NCBI GenBank assembly: GCA_035999765.1
Contig: CP108521.1
Coordinates: 4,836,001 to 4,900,000 of the forward strand
Length of the DNA stretch: 64,000 nt
Direction: 5' to 3'
Source: Streptomyces sp. NBC_01231
GTDB taxonomy: Bacteria > Actinomycetota > Actinomycetes > Streptomycetales > Streptomycetaceae
Shown: positions 24,564-34,116 of the stretch, one piece after another
Position numbering within the stretch: the first letter of the stretch is position 1
Layout of the letters: each line of letters starts with the position of its first letter
The notes under the pieces: model-generated
What the model saw: the letters and a program-made list of their open reading frames with translations, nothing else
Database searches by the model: none
Told to the model about the DNA's origin: nothing
Made by a program: the position numbers and the translations under genes

Positions 24564-25343
24564 ATGAGTTCTCTGCTGCTCCTGACCAATGCCCTCCAGC
24601 CGTCGACGGAGGTGCTTCCCGCTCTCGGTTTGCTGCTGCACAACGTGCGCGTGGCGCCGGCGGAGGGCCCCGCCCTCGTCGACACCCCGGGCGCCGACGT
24701 CATCCTGATCGACGGTCGCCGTGACCTGCCACAGGTCCGCAGCCTGTGCCAGCTGCTGCGCTCCACCGGGCCCGGCTGTCCGCTCATCCTCGTCGTGACC
24801 GAGGGCGGCCTCGCGGCCGTCACCGCCGACTGGGGCATCGACGACGTACTGCTCGACACCGCCGGTCCGGCGGAGGTCGAGGCCCGTCTGCGCCTGGCCA
24901 TGGGCCGCCAGCAGATCGTCAACGACGACTCCCCCATGGAGATCCGCAACGGCGACCTGTCGGTCGACGAGGCGACCTACTCCGCCAAGCTCAAGGGCCG
25001 GGTCCTCGACCTCACCTTCAAGGAGTTCGAGCTCCTGAAGTACCTCGCCCAGCACCCGGGCCGCGTCTTCACGCGCGCACAGCTCCTCCAGGAGGTCTGG
25101 GGCTACGACTACTTCGGCGGCACCCGGACGGTCGACGTCCACGTACGACGGCTGCGCGCCAAGCTCGGACCCGAGCACGAGTCGCTGATCGGGACCGTCC
25201 GGAACGTCGGTTATCGATTCGTTACTCCAGAGAAGGGCGAGCGCGCCACGGACGAGGCGAAGGCCAAGGCGGCCGCGGCAAAGCCGGACGATACGGATGA
25301 GACGGACGCTCTGGACGCCGCCGAGATCGCAGCCGAGGCGTAG
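24564..25343 (+). CDS. glnR: GlnR, global nitrogen-metabolism regulator
   Basis: 259 residues. Residues 1-125 are a receiver-like domain that lacks the usual acidic phosphorylation pocket, as known for GlnR. Residues about 135-225 are an OmpR-type winged helix ('[37 protein letters not shown]', '[13 protein letters not shown]'). A charged Ala/Asp/Glu-rich tail follows. The sequence matches what I recall of S. coelicolor GlnR (SCO4159), which controls glutamine synthetase, ammonium transport and urease genes. GAGGAGGAACC lies upstream of the ATG. Confidence 0.95.
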   Translation: MSSLLLLTNALQPSTEVLPALGLLLHNVRVAPAEGPALVDTPGADVILIDGRRDLPQVRSLCQLLRSTGPGCPLILVVTEGGLAAVTADWGIDDVLLDTAGPAEVEARLRLAMGRQQIVNDDSPMEIRNGDLSVDEATYSAKLKGRVLDLTFKEFELLKYLAQHPGRVFTRAQLLQEVWGYDYFGGTRTVDVHVRRLRAKLGPEHESLIGTVRNVGYRFVTPEKGERATDEAKAKAAAAKPDDTDETDALDAAEIAAEA

Positions 25344-25439
25344 CGGGCCCGTGGCCAGGTCATCACTCGCGCACGCTCCCGCTCGGGCAGGCCTCCGCAC
25401 GCCCTGCCCAGAGCGGGTCCATCCGCGTAGACTCCGCGC

Positions 25440-26462
25440 GTGGCCAAGGTAACCAGGGATGATGTGGCGCGGCTGGCAGGGACGTCCACTGCCGTCGTCA
25501 GCTATGTCATCAACAACGGACCCCGGCCGGTTGCCCCGGCCACGCGCGAGCGTGTCCTCGCCGCGATCAAGGAACTGAGCTACCGGCCCGACCGGGTCGC
25601 CCAGGCGATGGCGTCACGCCGCACGGATCTCATAGGCCTGATCGTGCCGGACGCCCGCCAGCCCTTCTTCGGGGAGATGGCGCACGCGGTCGAACAGGCC
25701 GCGTCCGAGCGCGGCAAGATGGTGCTGGTCGGCAACTCCGACTACGTCGGCGAGCGCGAGGTCCACTACCTGCGTGCCTTCCTGGGCATGCGGGTCTCCG
25801 GCCTCGTCCTCGTCAGCCACGCCCTGAACGACAACGCCGCCGCCGAGATCGACGCCTGGGACGCCCGGGTGGTGCTGCTGCACGAGCGGCCGGAGGCCAT
25901 CGACGACGTCGCCGTCGTCACGGACGACCTCGGCGGCGCCCAGCTCGCGGTCCGCCACCTGCTGGAGCACGGCTACGACTACGTCGCCTGCATGGGCGGC
26001 ACCGCCGAGACCCCCGCCGTCGGCGACCCCGTCTCCGACCATGTCGAGGGCTGGCGGCGCGCGATGCAGGAGGCCGGGCTCCCCACCGAGGGCCGGGTCT
26101 TCGAGGCGCCGTACAACCGTTACGACGCCTACCGCGTGGCGCTCGACATCCTCTCCGGGCCGCAGCGGCCGCCCGCGATCTTCTGCTCCACCGACGACCA
26201 GGCCATCGGCGTGCTGCGCGCGGCGCGTGAGCTGCGGCTCGACGTGCCCGGCCAGCTGGCCGTGGCCGGCTTCGACGACATCAAGGAGGCGGCGTTGGCC
26301 GACCCGCCCCTGACGACGGTCGCGTCGGACCGCTCCGCCATGGCCCGGGCCGCCGTGGACCTCGTCCTCGACGACGGGCTGCGGGTGCCCGGCTCCCGGC
26401 AGGAGCGGCTGAAGCAGTTCCCGTCTCGGCTGGTGCTGCGCAGGTCCTGTGGCTGCGCGTGA
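25440..26462 (+). CDS. LacI-family transcriptional regulator
   Basis: 340 residues. The N-terminal helix-turn-helix reads '[24 protein letters not shown]' with the minor-groove hinge '[20 protein letters not shown]'. The periplasmic-binding-protein-like effector domain follows ('[14 protein letters not shown]', '[14 protein letters not shown]', 'VAGFDDI'). The GTG start is preceded by TAGACT and six bases (25428-25439) with no Shine-Dalgarno, so the transcript is probably leaderless. The sugar or other effector is unknown. Confidence 0.9.
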   Translation: MAKVTRDDVARLAGTSTAVVSYVINNGPRPVAPATRERVLAAIKELSYRPDRVAQAMASRRTDLIGLIVPDARQPFFGEMAHAVEQAASERGKMVLVGNSDYVGEREVHYLRAFLGMRVSGLVLVSHALNDNAAAEIDAWDARVVLLHERPEAIDDVAVVTDDLGGAQLAVRHLLEHGYDYVACMGGTAETPAVGDPVSDHVEGWRRAMQEAGLPTEGRVFEAPYNRYDAYRVALDILSGPQRPPAIFCSTDDQAIGVLRAARELRLDVPGQLAVAGFDDIKEAALADPPLTTVASDRSAMARAAVDLVLDDGLRVPGSRQERLKQFPSRLVLRRSCGCA

Positions 26463-26542
26463 GAGCGCGCGCGCTTCTCTGAGCAGCCCCGCACGCTCCG
26501 AGACGCGTCTTCATATCGGGCGAACGAGGTTCTGCCGGGCTT

Positions 26543-26570
26543 CTCAGGGAGCGCTCAGGTGACTCTCATG
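26543..26570 (+). promoter_or_regulatory. Three 11-bp-phased CTCAGG repeats before the HtrA-like gene
   Basis: CTCAGG at 26543-26548 and 26554-26559 and CTCATG at 26565-26570, each 11 bp apart, 23 bp before the protease ATG. OmpR-family regulators bind head-to-tail repeats with 10-11 bp spacing, and one is encoded 1.5 kb downstream. Target assignment is inferred. Confidence 0.6.
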
Positions 26571-26592
26571 GTCGGCGGACAAGCTACGTGTC

Positions 26593-27822
26593 ATGACCGA
26601 GAGCTTCCGCCGCAGCGGCGCGTACGAGAACCCCGAGAACTCCCAGGGTCACGGCGAGCAGGCCGCGTACCCCCAGCAGCAGTACTCCCCCTCCCCCGTG
26701 AACCCGGAGTGGCCGCCCCCGCCGAACCAGGCGCCGGGTCAGGTACAGGCTCAGGCACCGGCGCAGGGCCCGGTCCAGGCACCCGCGTCCGCCGGATTCG
26801 CGAACGAGGGTGCGTACGGCGGTGGTGCGTACGGGGGTGGTGCGTACGGGGGTGGGCACGGTGGTGACGGCGGTGGCGGTACGGCCGTGATGACGGCGGT
26901 TCCGGCCGGACCGGCGCCCGCCGCGGCCCCCAAGAAGCGCACCCGGGGTCCGCTCGCCCTGCTCGCCGCCGTGGCGATCGTCGCCGCGGCGATAGGCGGC
27001 GGGACCGCGTACGGCATCCAGGAGCTGACCGGCAACGACACGGCCACCTCCAGCAGCACCAGCACGACCGTGGTGCCGTCCTCCGCCAAGGGCACGGTCG
27101 CCGGGGTGGCCAAGGCGGTCAGCCCGAGCATCGTCGAGATCAACGCCACCTCGAACGTCGGCGAGTCCACCGGCTCCGGCGTGGTCATCACCGGCGACGG
27201 CGAGATCATCACCAACAACCACGTCATCTCCGGCGCCACCTCGATCAAGGCGAGCACCAGCGACGGCAAGACCTACACCGCGAAGGTCGTCGGCACCGAC
27301 AGCAAGAAGGACCTGGCCCTGATCAAGCTGGAGAACGCCTCCGGCCTGAAGACGGCCACCCTCGGCGACTCCAGCGGCATCCAGGTCGGCGACACGGTCG
27401 TGGCGATCGGCTCCCCCGAGGGCCTGACCGGCACCGTCACCAGCGGCATCGTCTCCGCCCTGAACCGTGACGTCACCGTCTCCACGGACGAGAGCCAGCA
27501 GCAACAGCAGCAGGGCGGCGGCAACGGCCAGTGGCCGTTCGAGTTCGGCGGCCGGGAGTTCAACGGCGACACCGGCTCGTCCACGACCACGTACAAGGCG
27601 CTCCAGACGGACGCCTCGCTCAACCCCGGCAACTCCGGCGGCGCCCTGATCGACATGAACGGCAACATCGTCGGGATCAACTCGGCGATGTACTCGGCCG
27701 CCTCCGGATCGTCCTCGTCCTCGTCCGTCGCGGGCAGCGTGGGCCTCGGATTCGCCATACCGATCAACACCGTCAAGGCCGACCTGGACACGCTGCGGGC
27801 CGGCGGCTCCGACACCAATTGA
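26593..27822 (+). CDS. Membrane-anchored HtrA/trypsin-like serine protease without PDZ
   Basis: 409 residues. Residues 1-100 are Gln/Pro-rich with a repeated AYGGG motif; a single membrane helix lies at about 119-140. The S1C protease domain follows with catalytic His210 (TNNHVI), Asp240 (KKDLALI) and Ser348 (GNSGG). The C-terminus stops after the protease domain, so the usual PDZ domain is missing. It would act outside the membrane on misfolded proteins. It is followed by a small gene and an MprAB-like two-component system, as in mycobacterial pepD loci. Confidence 0.9.
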   Translation: MTESFRRSGAYENPENSQGHGEQAAYPQQQYSPSPVNPEWPPPPNQAPGQVQAQAPAQGPVQAPASAGFANEGAYGGGAYGGGAYGGGHGGDGGGGTAVMTAVPAGPAPAAAPKKRTRGPLALLAAVAIVAAAIGGGTAYGIQELTGNDTATSSSTSTTVVPSSAKGTVAGVAKAVSPSIVEINATSNVGESTGSGVVITGDGEIITNNHVISGATSIKASTSDGKTYTAKVVGTDSKKDLALIKLENASGLKTATLGDSSGIQVGDTVVAIGSPEGLTGTVTSGIVSALNRDVTVSTDESQQQQQQGGGNGQWPFEFGGREFNGDTGSSTTTYKALQTDASLNPGNSGGALIDMNGNIVGINSAMYSAASGSSSSSSVAGSVGLGFAIPINTVKADLDTLRAGGSDTN

Positions 27823-27851
27823 CCCCGCACCGCGTCCGTAGGGAGTACGTC

Positions 27852-28034
27852 ATGATCCAGCAGGTTCCGCACACGGTGGTCGACACCGGCCCGGCCGGGT
27901 TCGACCTGGCCCTCGAGGTGGCGTACGAGCTGCACGAGCCTCAGCCGCGGGCCCCGGAGGTGGCGCTCACCCACGGCACGAGTCGCCGCGCGACGGCCGC
28001 CGCACGCAGCCGGCGCCGCACGGTACGCGGCTGA
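27852..28034 (+). CDS. Small hypothetical protein (60 aa)
   Basis: Starts [13 protein letters not shown] after GGGAG, seven bases before the ATG. The first half is acidic, the last 20 residues are strongly basic ([16 protein letters not shown]). No family is recognised. It lies between the protease and response-regulator genes in the same orientation, 29 bp after the protease stop. Confidence 0.6.
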   Translation: MIQQVPHTVVDTGPAGFDLALEVAYELHEPQPRAPEVALTHGTSRRATAAARSRRRTVRG

Positions 28035-28138
28035 TCCCGCCCGACTCTTCCCACGGCACCAGCCGGGAACCGTGCGAGGCTGAAAGCGTTCAGCCATGTC
28101 AGCCCCGTCGTTCCACCGCACCCGAGGAATCCACGCCC

Positions 28139-28870
28139 ATGAGCCCCGCCGAAGGCGACCGTGACACCCAGCGCATCCTGATCGTCGACGACGAGCCGGC
28201 GGTACGCGAGGCACTCCAGCGCAGCCTCGCCTTCGAGGGCTACGACACGGAGGTCGCGGTCGACGGCGCGGACGCTCTGGAGAAGGCGACCGCGTACCAG
28301 CCCGACCTGCTGGTCCTGGACATCCAGATGCCGCGCATGGACGGTCTGACCGCCGCGCGGCGCATCCGCGGGGCCGGCGACACCACGCCGATCCTCATGC
28401 TCACGGCCCGCGACACGGTCGGCGACCGGGTCACCGGGCTCGACGCGGGCGCCGACGACTACCTGGTCAAGCCCTTCGAACTCGACGAACTCTTCGCCCG
28501 TGTCCGCGCGCTGCTGCGGCGCAGCTCGTACGCGGCGTCCCGAGCGGGCGTGGAGGAGGACGAGGCCCTCACCTTCGCCGACCTGCGCATGGACCTCGCG
28601 ACGCGGGAGGTCACGCGGGCCGGGCGGCCGGTGGAACTGACCCGTACCGAGTTCACCCTCCTGGAGATGTTCATGGCGCACCCGCGCCAGGTCCTCACGC
28701 GCGAGCAGATCCTGAAGGCGGTGTGGGGCTTCGACTTCGAGCCGTCGTCCAACTCGCTCGACGTGTACGTGATGTACCTGCGCCGCAAGACGGAGGCGGG
28801 CGGCGAGCCGCGGCTCGTGCACACGGTGCGGGGTGTGGGGTACGTGTTGCGGCAGGGCGGCGCGGAGTGA
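28139..28870 (+). CDS. OmpR-family response regulator (MprA-like)
   Basis: 243 residues. The receiver domain has the acidic pair in '[10 protein letters not shown]', phospho-acceptor Asp in '[13 protein letters not shown]', Thr/Lys in 'MLTARD' and '[11 protein letters not shown]'. The C-terminal winged helix is '[31 protein letters not shown]' with '[11 protein letters not shown]'. It overlaps the sensor kinase start by GTGA. It probably controls the HtrA-like gene through the 11-bp repeats at 26543. Confidence 0.92.
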   Translation: MSPAEGDRDTQRILIVDDEPAVREALQRSLAFEGYDTEVAVDGADALEKATAYQPDLLVLDIQMPRMDGLTAARRIRGAGDTTPILMLTARDTVGDRVTGLDAGADDYLVKPFELDELFARVRALLRRSSYAASRAGVEEDEALTFADLRMDLATREVTRAGRPVELTRTEFTLLEMFMAHPRQVLTREQILKAVWGFDFEPSSNSLDVYVMYLRRKTEAGGEPRLVHTVRGVGYVLRQGGAE

Positions 28871-30330
28871 GGAAGGTCGTCCGCAGGTTCCGTACGCTGC
28901 CGATCCGGTCCAGACTGGCGCTGCTGGTGGCGGCGGCGGTGGCGTTCGCGGTGGCGGCGGTGGCGGTGACCTGCTGGTTCATCGTGCAGGGGAAGTTGTA
29001 CGACCAGGTCGACGCCGATCTACAGAAGGGCGCCAAGCCTCAGCAACTCGGCGAGGTCCAACTCCTGCTCCGCGCGTGCCCGCAGGCTCCGCAGGCGGAC
29101 AACGCCAGCGACCTCCGGGCCCACAACAGCGTGTACCTCCAACTGGTCGAGACCGACGGGAAGTCCTGCGTCTCCTCGAACTCCGAGGGCACGGTCGAGA
29201 CCACCGACGCCGACAAGAACGTGATCAAGAACGCCGACCCGGAGCAGGGCACGTTCCGCAACGGCACCGACAAGGACGGCAACGCCGTACGCGTTCTGAC
29301 CGTCCCCCTGCTGGTGAGCCAGGGGCCCGGCTCCCCGCCGGTGCTCTACCCCGACACGGCTCTCCTCGTCGCGGTCCCCCTGAAGAACACCCAGTCCACC
29401 CTCAACGACCTCGCCCTGATCCTTCTCCTCGTCTCCGGTGTCGGCGTCCTCGGCGCCGGGGCTGCCGGCCTCGCGGTCGCCCGCGCCGGTCTGCGTCCGA
29501 TCGACAAGCTCACCGAGGCCGTCGAACACGTCGCCCGCACCGAGGACCTGGGCATCCGCATCCCGGTCGACGAGGCCGGCGAGGACGAGGTGGCCCGCCT
29601 CTCCCACTCCTTCAACTCCATGACCTCCGCCCTCGCCAACTCCCGCGAACTCCAGCAACAGCTCATCGCGGACGCCGGCCACGAACTCCGCACCCCCCTC
29701 ACCTCCCTCCGTACCAACATCGAACTCCTCACCCGCAGCGAGGAGACCGGCCGCCCCATCCCCGCCGCCGACCGCAAGGCCCTGCTCGCCTCGGTGAAGG
29801 CGCAGATGACCGAACTGGCCGCGCTGATCGGCGACTTGCAGGAGCTGTCCCGTTCGGAGGGGCAGCAGGGTGAGCGCGTCCAGGTGATCGCGCTGGAGGA
29901 CACGGTCGAGTCGGCCCTGCGCCGCGCCCGGCTGCGGGGGCCCGAACTGACCATCACCGCCGAACTTCAGCCCTGGTACGTCCGCTCGGAACCGGCCGCG
30001 CTGGAACGCGCGGTGGTCAACATCCTGGACAACGCGGTGAAGTTCAGCCCCGAGGGCGGCACCATCGAGGTGCGGCTGAACGAGGGGGTCCTGACGGTCC
30101 GCGACCACGGACCCGGCATCCCCGCCGAGGAACTCCCGCACGTCTTCGACCGCTTCTGGCGCTCACCGAGCGCCCGCGCGCTACCGGGCTCGGGCCTGGG
30201 TCTGTCGATCGTGGCCCGCACGGTCCAGCAGGCGGGCGGCGAGGTGACGCTGGCCCGCGCGGAGGGGGGCGGCACGGTGGTCACGGTACACATGCCGGGG
30301 GCGCCGGTGCCGCCGCCGGAGGTGCCGTGA
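28867..30330 (+). CDS. Sensor histidine kinase (MprB-like)
   Basis: 487 residues from a GTG overlapping the response-regulator stop. The first membrane helix is at about 17-39, an extracytoplasmic loop follows to about 175, then a second helix and HAMP linker. The H-box is '[20 protein letters not shown]', the N-box '[14 protein letters not shown]', then 'DHGPGIP' and 'GSGLGLSIV'. It is a cell-envelope stress sensor by analogy to MprB. The stimulus is not known. Confidence 0.92.
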   Translation: MRKVVRRFRTLPIRSRLALLVAAAVAFAVAAVAVTCWFIVQGKLYDQVDADLQKGAKPQQLGEVQLLLRACPQAPQADNASDLRAHNSVYLQLVETDGKSCVSSNSEGTVETTDADKNVIKNADPEQGTFRNGTDKDGNAVRVLTVPLLVSQGPGSPPVLYPDTALLVAVPLKNTQSTLNDLALILLLVSGVGVLGAGAAGLAVARAGLRPIDKLTEAVEHVARTEDLGIRIPVDEAGEDEVARLSHSFNSMTSALANSRELQQQLIADAGHELRTPLTSLRTNIELLTRSEETGRPIPAADRKALLASVKAQMTELAALIGDLQELSRSEGQQGERVQVIALEDTVESALRRARLRGPELTITAELQPWYVRSEPAALERAVVNILDNAVKFSPEGGTIEVRLNEGVLTVRDHGPGIPAEELPHVFDRFWRSPSARALPGSGLGLSIVARTVQQAGGEVTLARAEGGGTVVTVHMPGAPVPPPEVP

Positions 30331-30336
30331 CGGGGT

Positions 30337-30735
30337 TCAGTGGAAGCCGAGCATGCCCGGCGAGTCGATGTCGACGGTGACCACGCCGGGCGGGTAGTGC
30401 TCTCCGCGGTCCGTGAGCAGGATCGACATCCCCGTGAACTCGGCCCGCGGCAGTGCGCAGTACAGAGCGTGGCACTCGTCCGGGCCGCCGTAACCGTCGC
30501 GGATCATGGTGCCGACAGTGACCGACGCGGTCGTGTTGAGGGGATCGACAACGACCGACGAGAAGGCGAGCACGCGTCCGGCGGCACCCGCGTCCTGCGA
30601 CTCCACCCGCATGAGGCACAGGGCCGGGATCCGGAGAAGGTCGCCGGGAGTGCGTGCCATGTTCCCGGCGAGGAGGTTCAGCGTCTTGTGCCCCTGGGCG
30701 AGGGCAAGAGTGGCGCCCGTGTCCAGAATGATCAC
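30337..30735 (-). CDS. PIN-like toxin of a toxin-antitoxin pair
   Basis: 132 residues. The N-terminal 'MIILDTGATLAL' gives the first conserved Asp of PIN ribonucleases, with later acidic residues in 'LMRVES', 'GPDECHALYCA' and 'LLTDRG'. The spacing fits a divergent PIN domain. Its ATG overlaps the stop of the upstream RHH-like gene by 4 bp. It would cleave RNA when free of the antitoxin. Catalytic residue assignment is tentative. Confidence 0.7.
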   Translation of the reverse strand: MIILDTGATLALAQGHKTLNLLAGNMARTPGDLLRIPALCLMRVESQDAGAAGRVLAFSSVVVDPLNTTASVTVGTMIRDGYGGPDECHALYCALPRAEFTGMSILLTDRGEHYPPGVVTVDIDSPGMLGFH

Positions 30736-31019
30736 GCAGCGGCGCCCCGTGCGACTCGGACCTTCTCGGCCGCGACGCGGTAGATGTTGCCCAGGATGTC
30801 AGGCGCCTCGTCGAACTCCGCGTCGCTGATGTCCACACCGATCGTCTCCCGCACGACGCGCCGGTCCGCCGCGACCCGTTCGGCGATCTGCTCCTCCGTG
30901 GGCTGCTCAGCCGCCAACTGCTCGACGAGCTGCCCCAGGGTCACCCCCCGCTCCTTGGCGACTTGAGCGAGGTGGTCTCGGGCCTGCCGGGAGACCTGGA
31001 TGGTCGTGTTCTCTGCCAT
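30732..31019 (-). CDS. Ribbon-helix-helix-like antitoxin
   Basis: 95 residues. The N-terminus 'MAENTTIQVSRQARDHLAQVAKERGVTLGQLVEQLA' fits a ribbon-helix-helix DNA-binding fold, followed by an acidic helical tail that would wrap the toxin. It comes first in the operon and overlaps the PIN-like gene by ATGA, the usual antitoxin-toxin order. Confidence 0.75.
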   Translation of the reverse strand: MAENTTIQVSRQARDHLAQVAKERGVTLGQLVEQLAAEQPTEEQIAERVAADRRVVRETIGVDISDAEFDEAPDILGNIYRVAAEKVRVARGAAA

Positions 31020-31061
31020 AGCCTCACCATAGCCGTACCACAACGTCGTACGTGCCCGTTG

Positions 31062-32096
31062 TCAGGAGAGGCCCTTCGTCCCGTCGTTCGCCGGAGGCTC
31101 CACCCACGCCTGCCAGTCGGCGCTGTCCGCGATGGCGGTGAGCTGGGCCAGGGTCAGGGGCAGGGCGGTGACGTCCGCGGGGCCGCGCTTGGTGTCCGTG
31201 CTGTTGGACGTGACCACGACGATCCGGGTGCCGTCCTTGCGGAGAAGGTCGGCGGTGCGGCGGGTGAGCGGGCCGGACGTCTCCTCGTAGCTGATCAGGA
31301 CGGAGCCGTCGTCGAGGTTGCGTGCCTGGCAGGAGGACAGGGTGGCCTTGGCGTCCGCCCGGGCCGCGCAGGAGTAGAAGGTCTGGAGTTCCGCCTTGGT
31401 CGCGGGGCGGATCTTCTTGTCCGACGTCGACTTCGACTCCGGCTCCGACCCTGCGGCCTCCTTCGCCGCCGCGGACTTGTCCGGTGCCGTCCGTCCGCTC
31501 TTGTCCTGCTCCTGTTCCCGCTGCCCGGACTTCCCGGCCGCCTCGCGTGCCGCGTCCTTGTCGAGCGCGTCGAACGCGGTGAGCTGGAAGGCGCCCTGGA
31601 CGCTGACCGTCGTCTCCGCCCGGCCCTGAACGAGCAGCCGCCCCCCGGCGCTGACCGAGTCCGCGCCCTCCTTGCCGTCCCACCACCGGTATCCGCTGGT
31701 CGCGGGCCTGCCGGGCAGCAGATCCCGCAGGGTCGCGACGGCCGCCTTGCCGGTGACCGCGACCTTGCCCGCCGGTGCCGACGTCTGGGCTGCCGCCAGA
31801 GAGAAGTCCGGGATGGTCACGGTGGCGTCGGCGGCCTGGTTGTCCTTGCCGCCGCCCGTACCGTCCGGGATCACCCCGGCCAGGACCGCGCCGCCCGCGA
31901 GCCCCGTCGCCACGGTGAACACGGCCGCTCCCCACAGGGTCTGCCTACGCCTCCGCAGTCGCCGACCGCGAGCGAGTCCTCCGCTCACCAGATCCGTTGC
32001 CGGAGTGGGCAGTTCGTCGGCGTACGCGTCGAGCATGCTCCCCAGGCGCGGGCCGAACTCCCGCTCGTCCCGCTCCATCTGCCCCATGTTCTCCAT
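31062..32096 (-). CDS. Membrane-anchored partner of a sigma factor (anti-sigma-like)
   Basis: 344 residues. A short cytoplasmic part (about 1-55, ending in the basic RGRRLRRRRQ) precedes one membrane helix ('LWGAAVFTVATGLAGGAVLAGV') and a large outside domain with a Lys/Glu/Ser-rich middle. No zinc-finger motif is visible. It directly follows the sigma-factor gene on the same strand, 53 bp away, as anti-sigma factors usually do. Its role as the regulator of that sigma factor is inferred from context. Confidence 0.7.
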   Translation of the reverse strand: MENMGQMERDEREFGPRLGSMLDAYADELPTPATDLVSGGLARGRRLRRRRQTLWGAAVFTVATGLAGGAVLAGVIPDGTGGGKDNQAADATVTIPDFSLAAAQTSAPAGKVAVTGKAAVATLRDLLPGRPATSGYRWWDGKEGADSVSAGGRLLVQGRAETTVSVQGAFQLTAFDALDKDAAREAAGKSGQREQEQDKSGRTAPDKSAAAKEAAGSEPESKSTSDKKIRPATKAELQTFYSCAARADAKATLSSCQARNLDDGSVLISYEETSGPLTRRTADLLRKDGTRIVVVTSNSTDTKRGPADVTALPLTLAQLTAIADSADWQAWVEPPANDGTKGLS

Positions 32097-32149
32097 GGCT
32101 TCCAGCCCTTCCCCACCGAAGTGGTGCCGCGGCGATGATGTGATGCCGG

Positions 32150-32659
32150 TCAGCGACCGGCGAGAACGTCGTGCTCGCCGCCCAGCGACGTACGAAGCGT
32201 CGACAGTGCCCGCATGCTGCGGATACGCACGTTTCCGGCGCTCAGGCCGAGTTCCGCCGCGGTCTGCGCGACGCTTCTGTCCTCCCAGTAGCGCAGCACC
32301 ACCACGGCCCGGTCCTGCGGCGACAACAACGCCAGCGCCTGCGTCAGCGCAAGCCGCAGGGCCGGGTCGTGGGTGGTGGCCGGCTGCTCCGGCAGCTCGC
32401 CCACGGGTCTCTCGTACGTCCGATGCAGCCGGACATGCGAGAGATACGTGCGCATCAGGATGGTGCGCACATAGGCGTGCGGGCTGTCGGCCTTGCGGAC
32501 CCGGCTCCAGGAGACGAACGCCTTGCCCAGGGTGGTCTGCACCAGGTCCTCCGCGAGATGCCAGTCACCGCAGACCAGCAGCGCGGCACGGAAGAGACGG
32601 GGGCTCACGGCCTGCATGAAGGCCTCGATCTCTTCCGACCGGTGTGACGACCTGGCCAT
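32150..32659 (-). CDS. SigE-type ECF RNA polymerase sigma factor
   Basis: 169 residues. Region 2 reads 'LFRAALLVCGDWHLAEDLVQTTLGKAFVSW', region 4 'LLSPQDRAVVVLRYWEDRSVAQTAAELGLSAGNVRIRSMRAL'. It belongs to the actinobacterial SigE-family group of small ECF factors. GAGGGGTACCTAC lies before the ATG. It is co-oriented with the membrane protein that probably controls it. Confidence 0.88.
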   Translation of the reverse strand: MARSSHRSEEIEAFMQAVSPRLFRAALLVCGDWHLAEDLVQTTLGKAFVSWSRVRKADSPHAYVRTILMRTYLSHVRLHRTYERPVGELPEQPATTHDPALRLALTQALALLSPQDRAVVVLRYWEDRSVAQTAAELGLSAGNVRIRSMRALSTLRTSLGGEHDVLAGR

Positions 32660-32741
32660 GTAGGTACCCCTCCCAGAAACGCGTCCGCGCTCACATGCCT
32701 ATGACGCTCCACGCCTCCCGTTCTGTTACGCCCGTGGACAA

Positions 32742-32783
32742 GAAACCGCCGACTGGAAACCGCCGACTGGAGACCGCAGACGA
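32742..32783. repeat. 14-bp tandem repeat between transcription units
   Basis: GAAACCGCCGACTG occurs at 32742-32755 and 32756-32769, with a decayed third copy (GAGACCGCAGACGA). It sits just after the terminator of the export operon, in the gap before the sigma-factor gene. Confidence 0.75.
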
Positions 32784-32790
32784 AAAAGCA

Positions 32791-32814
32791 GGCTCCCCCG
32801 GGCAGAGGGGAGCC
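32791..32814 (-). terminator. Rho-independent terminator of the export operon
   Basis: On the minus strand GGCTCCCC (stem) pairs with GGGGAGCC around an 8-base loop, followed by TGCTTTTTCG. A perfect 8-bp stem plus T-run, 25 bp after the permease stop: one of the few classical terminators in the window. Confidence 0.88.
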
Positions 32815-32838
32815 CGCCACACCGCTTCGTCGGTCGCG

Positions 32839-34116
32839 CTACCTGCGGAGCGCCTCGGCCGGTTGGATCCGTGACGCCCGCCAGGCCGGATAGAGGCCGG
32901 CGACCAGACCGGTGACCAGTCCGATGACCGGAGCCGCCGCGACCGTCGTGGGATGCACGACGGGAGTCCAGTCCCGGGCGATGGCGACCCCCACCACGGT
33001 CAGGGTGCCGAGGCTGGTGCCTATCAGCCCCCCGAGCGCTCCCAGCGAACCGGACTCGGCGAGGAACTGGACGGTGATGTGCCCGCCCCGCGCACCCAGG
33101 GCCCGCCGCAACCCGATCTCCCCGGTGCGCTCCAGCACCGCGACCAGCGTGGTGTTGGCGATGCCCACCGCGCCGATCACCAGGCAGATCGCCGCCAGCA
33201 GCAGGAAGAGCTGCTGGAGGTCGGACGTCACGTTCCCGCGCAGGGTCTTGGGGTCGGGCGGGGGCACCGCCTTGAAGTACTCGGGGTGATCCGGACGCAG
33301 CGCGGTGGGCGCCAGTCTCGCCACCTGCTGCGCGGCACCGATCTTCGTGGAGACCAGCATCTTGGCGCCGCCCGCGGCCGGTTCGCCCCACATCTTCTCC
33401 GCCGTGGAACGCGGCATCACGACGGACAGGAGCAGATCGGCCTTGCGTTCCACGTCGTCGATGATCCCGACGACGGTGAACGGCTGCTCGCCGATGAACA
33501 GCGCCGGTCGCGTCCGCAGGGTGGTGATGCCCAGCCGGGCGGCCATTCCGGAACCGATCATGACCACGGGCTGAGCGGTCCGTTCCGCGTAGGCGTCGTA
33601 GATCCTGCCCTGCGCCACATGGGGTACGGCCGCCTCGACGGCGCCCGGTGACGCGGCGACGATGTTGGACCGTTCGCCCGTCGACGCGTCGCCGACCGGC
33701 GAGGACCTGATGGTGGCGTCGGTGTCGCGGGTGTCGACGGTCCAGTAGACGCCGGCGTGCTCGACCCCGCCGAGCCGTTGTACGCGCGCGTCGGCGTCCT
33801 TGGGGAAGGCCAGGGGCACGAACTCGTTCTGCTCGAGGCCGATGTCCTCGACATTGACCTCGGTGGCGGTCAGTACGTTGAACCGGGCGTCGATCTGGGA
33901 CGACGTGGTGGCGGTCAGACCGAGGATCGCCACGAAGGTGCCGACGCCCAGGACGGTGCCGAGGGCGGTCAGCGCGGACCGGGCCGGACGCTGCAGCATG
34001 CCGGCCATCGACTCGCCGATCAGGTCCCGGGGCGCGAAGACGGAGGGCTCGACGGTCGTCGTCTCCCGGCGACGCCGGATGCGGAAGGTGAGCCGTCGGG
34101 GCCTGCGATGGTTCAC
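32839..34116 (-). CDS. MacB/FtsX-type ABC transporter permease
   Basis: 425 residues. A cytoplasmic N-terminus with basic runs precedes a first membrane helix ('ALTALGTVLGVGTFVAILGL'), a large outside domain, and three C-terminal helices ending 'GLVAGLYPAWRASRIQPAEALRR', the FtsX/MacB signature. The GTG start overlaps the ATPase stop (GTGA). It forms the membrane part of an export or lipoprotein-related machine with the next two genes. Confidence 0.9.
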   Translation of the reverse strand: MNHRRPRRLTFRIRRRRETTTVEPSVFAPRDLIGESMAGMLQRPARSALTALGTVLGVGTFVAILGLTATTSSQIDARFNVLTATEVNVEDIGLEQNEFVPLAFPKDADARVQRLGGVEHAGVYWTVDTRDTDATIRSSPVGDASTGERSNIVAASPGAVEAAVPHVAQGRIYDAYAERTAQPVVMIGSGMAARLGITTLRTRPALFIGEQPFTVVGIIDDVERKADLLLSVVMPRSTAEKMWGEPAAGGAKMLVSTKIGAAQQVARLAPTALRPDHPEYFKAVPPPDPKTLRGNVTSDLQQLFLLLAAICLVIGAVGIANTTLVAVLERTGEIGLRRALGARGGHITVQFLAESGSLGALGGLIGTSLGTLTVVGVAIARDWTPVVHPTTVAAAPVIGLVTGLVAGLYPAWRASRIQPAEALRR

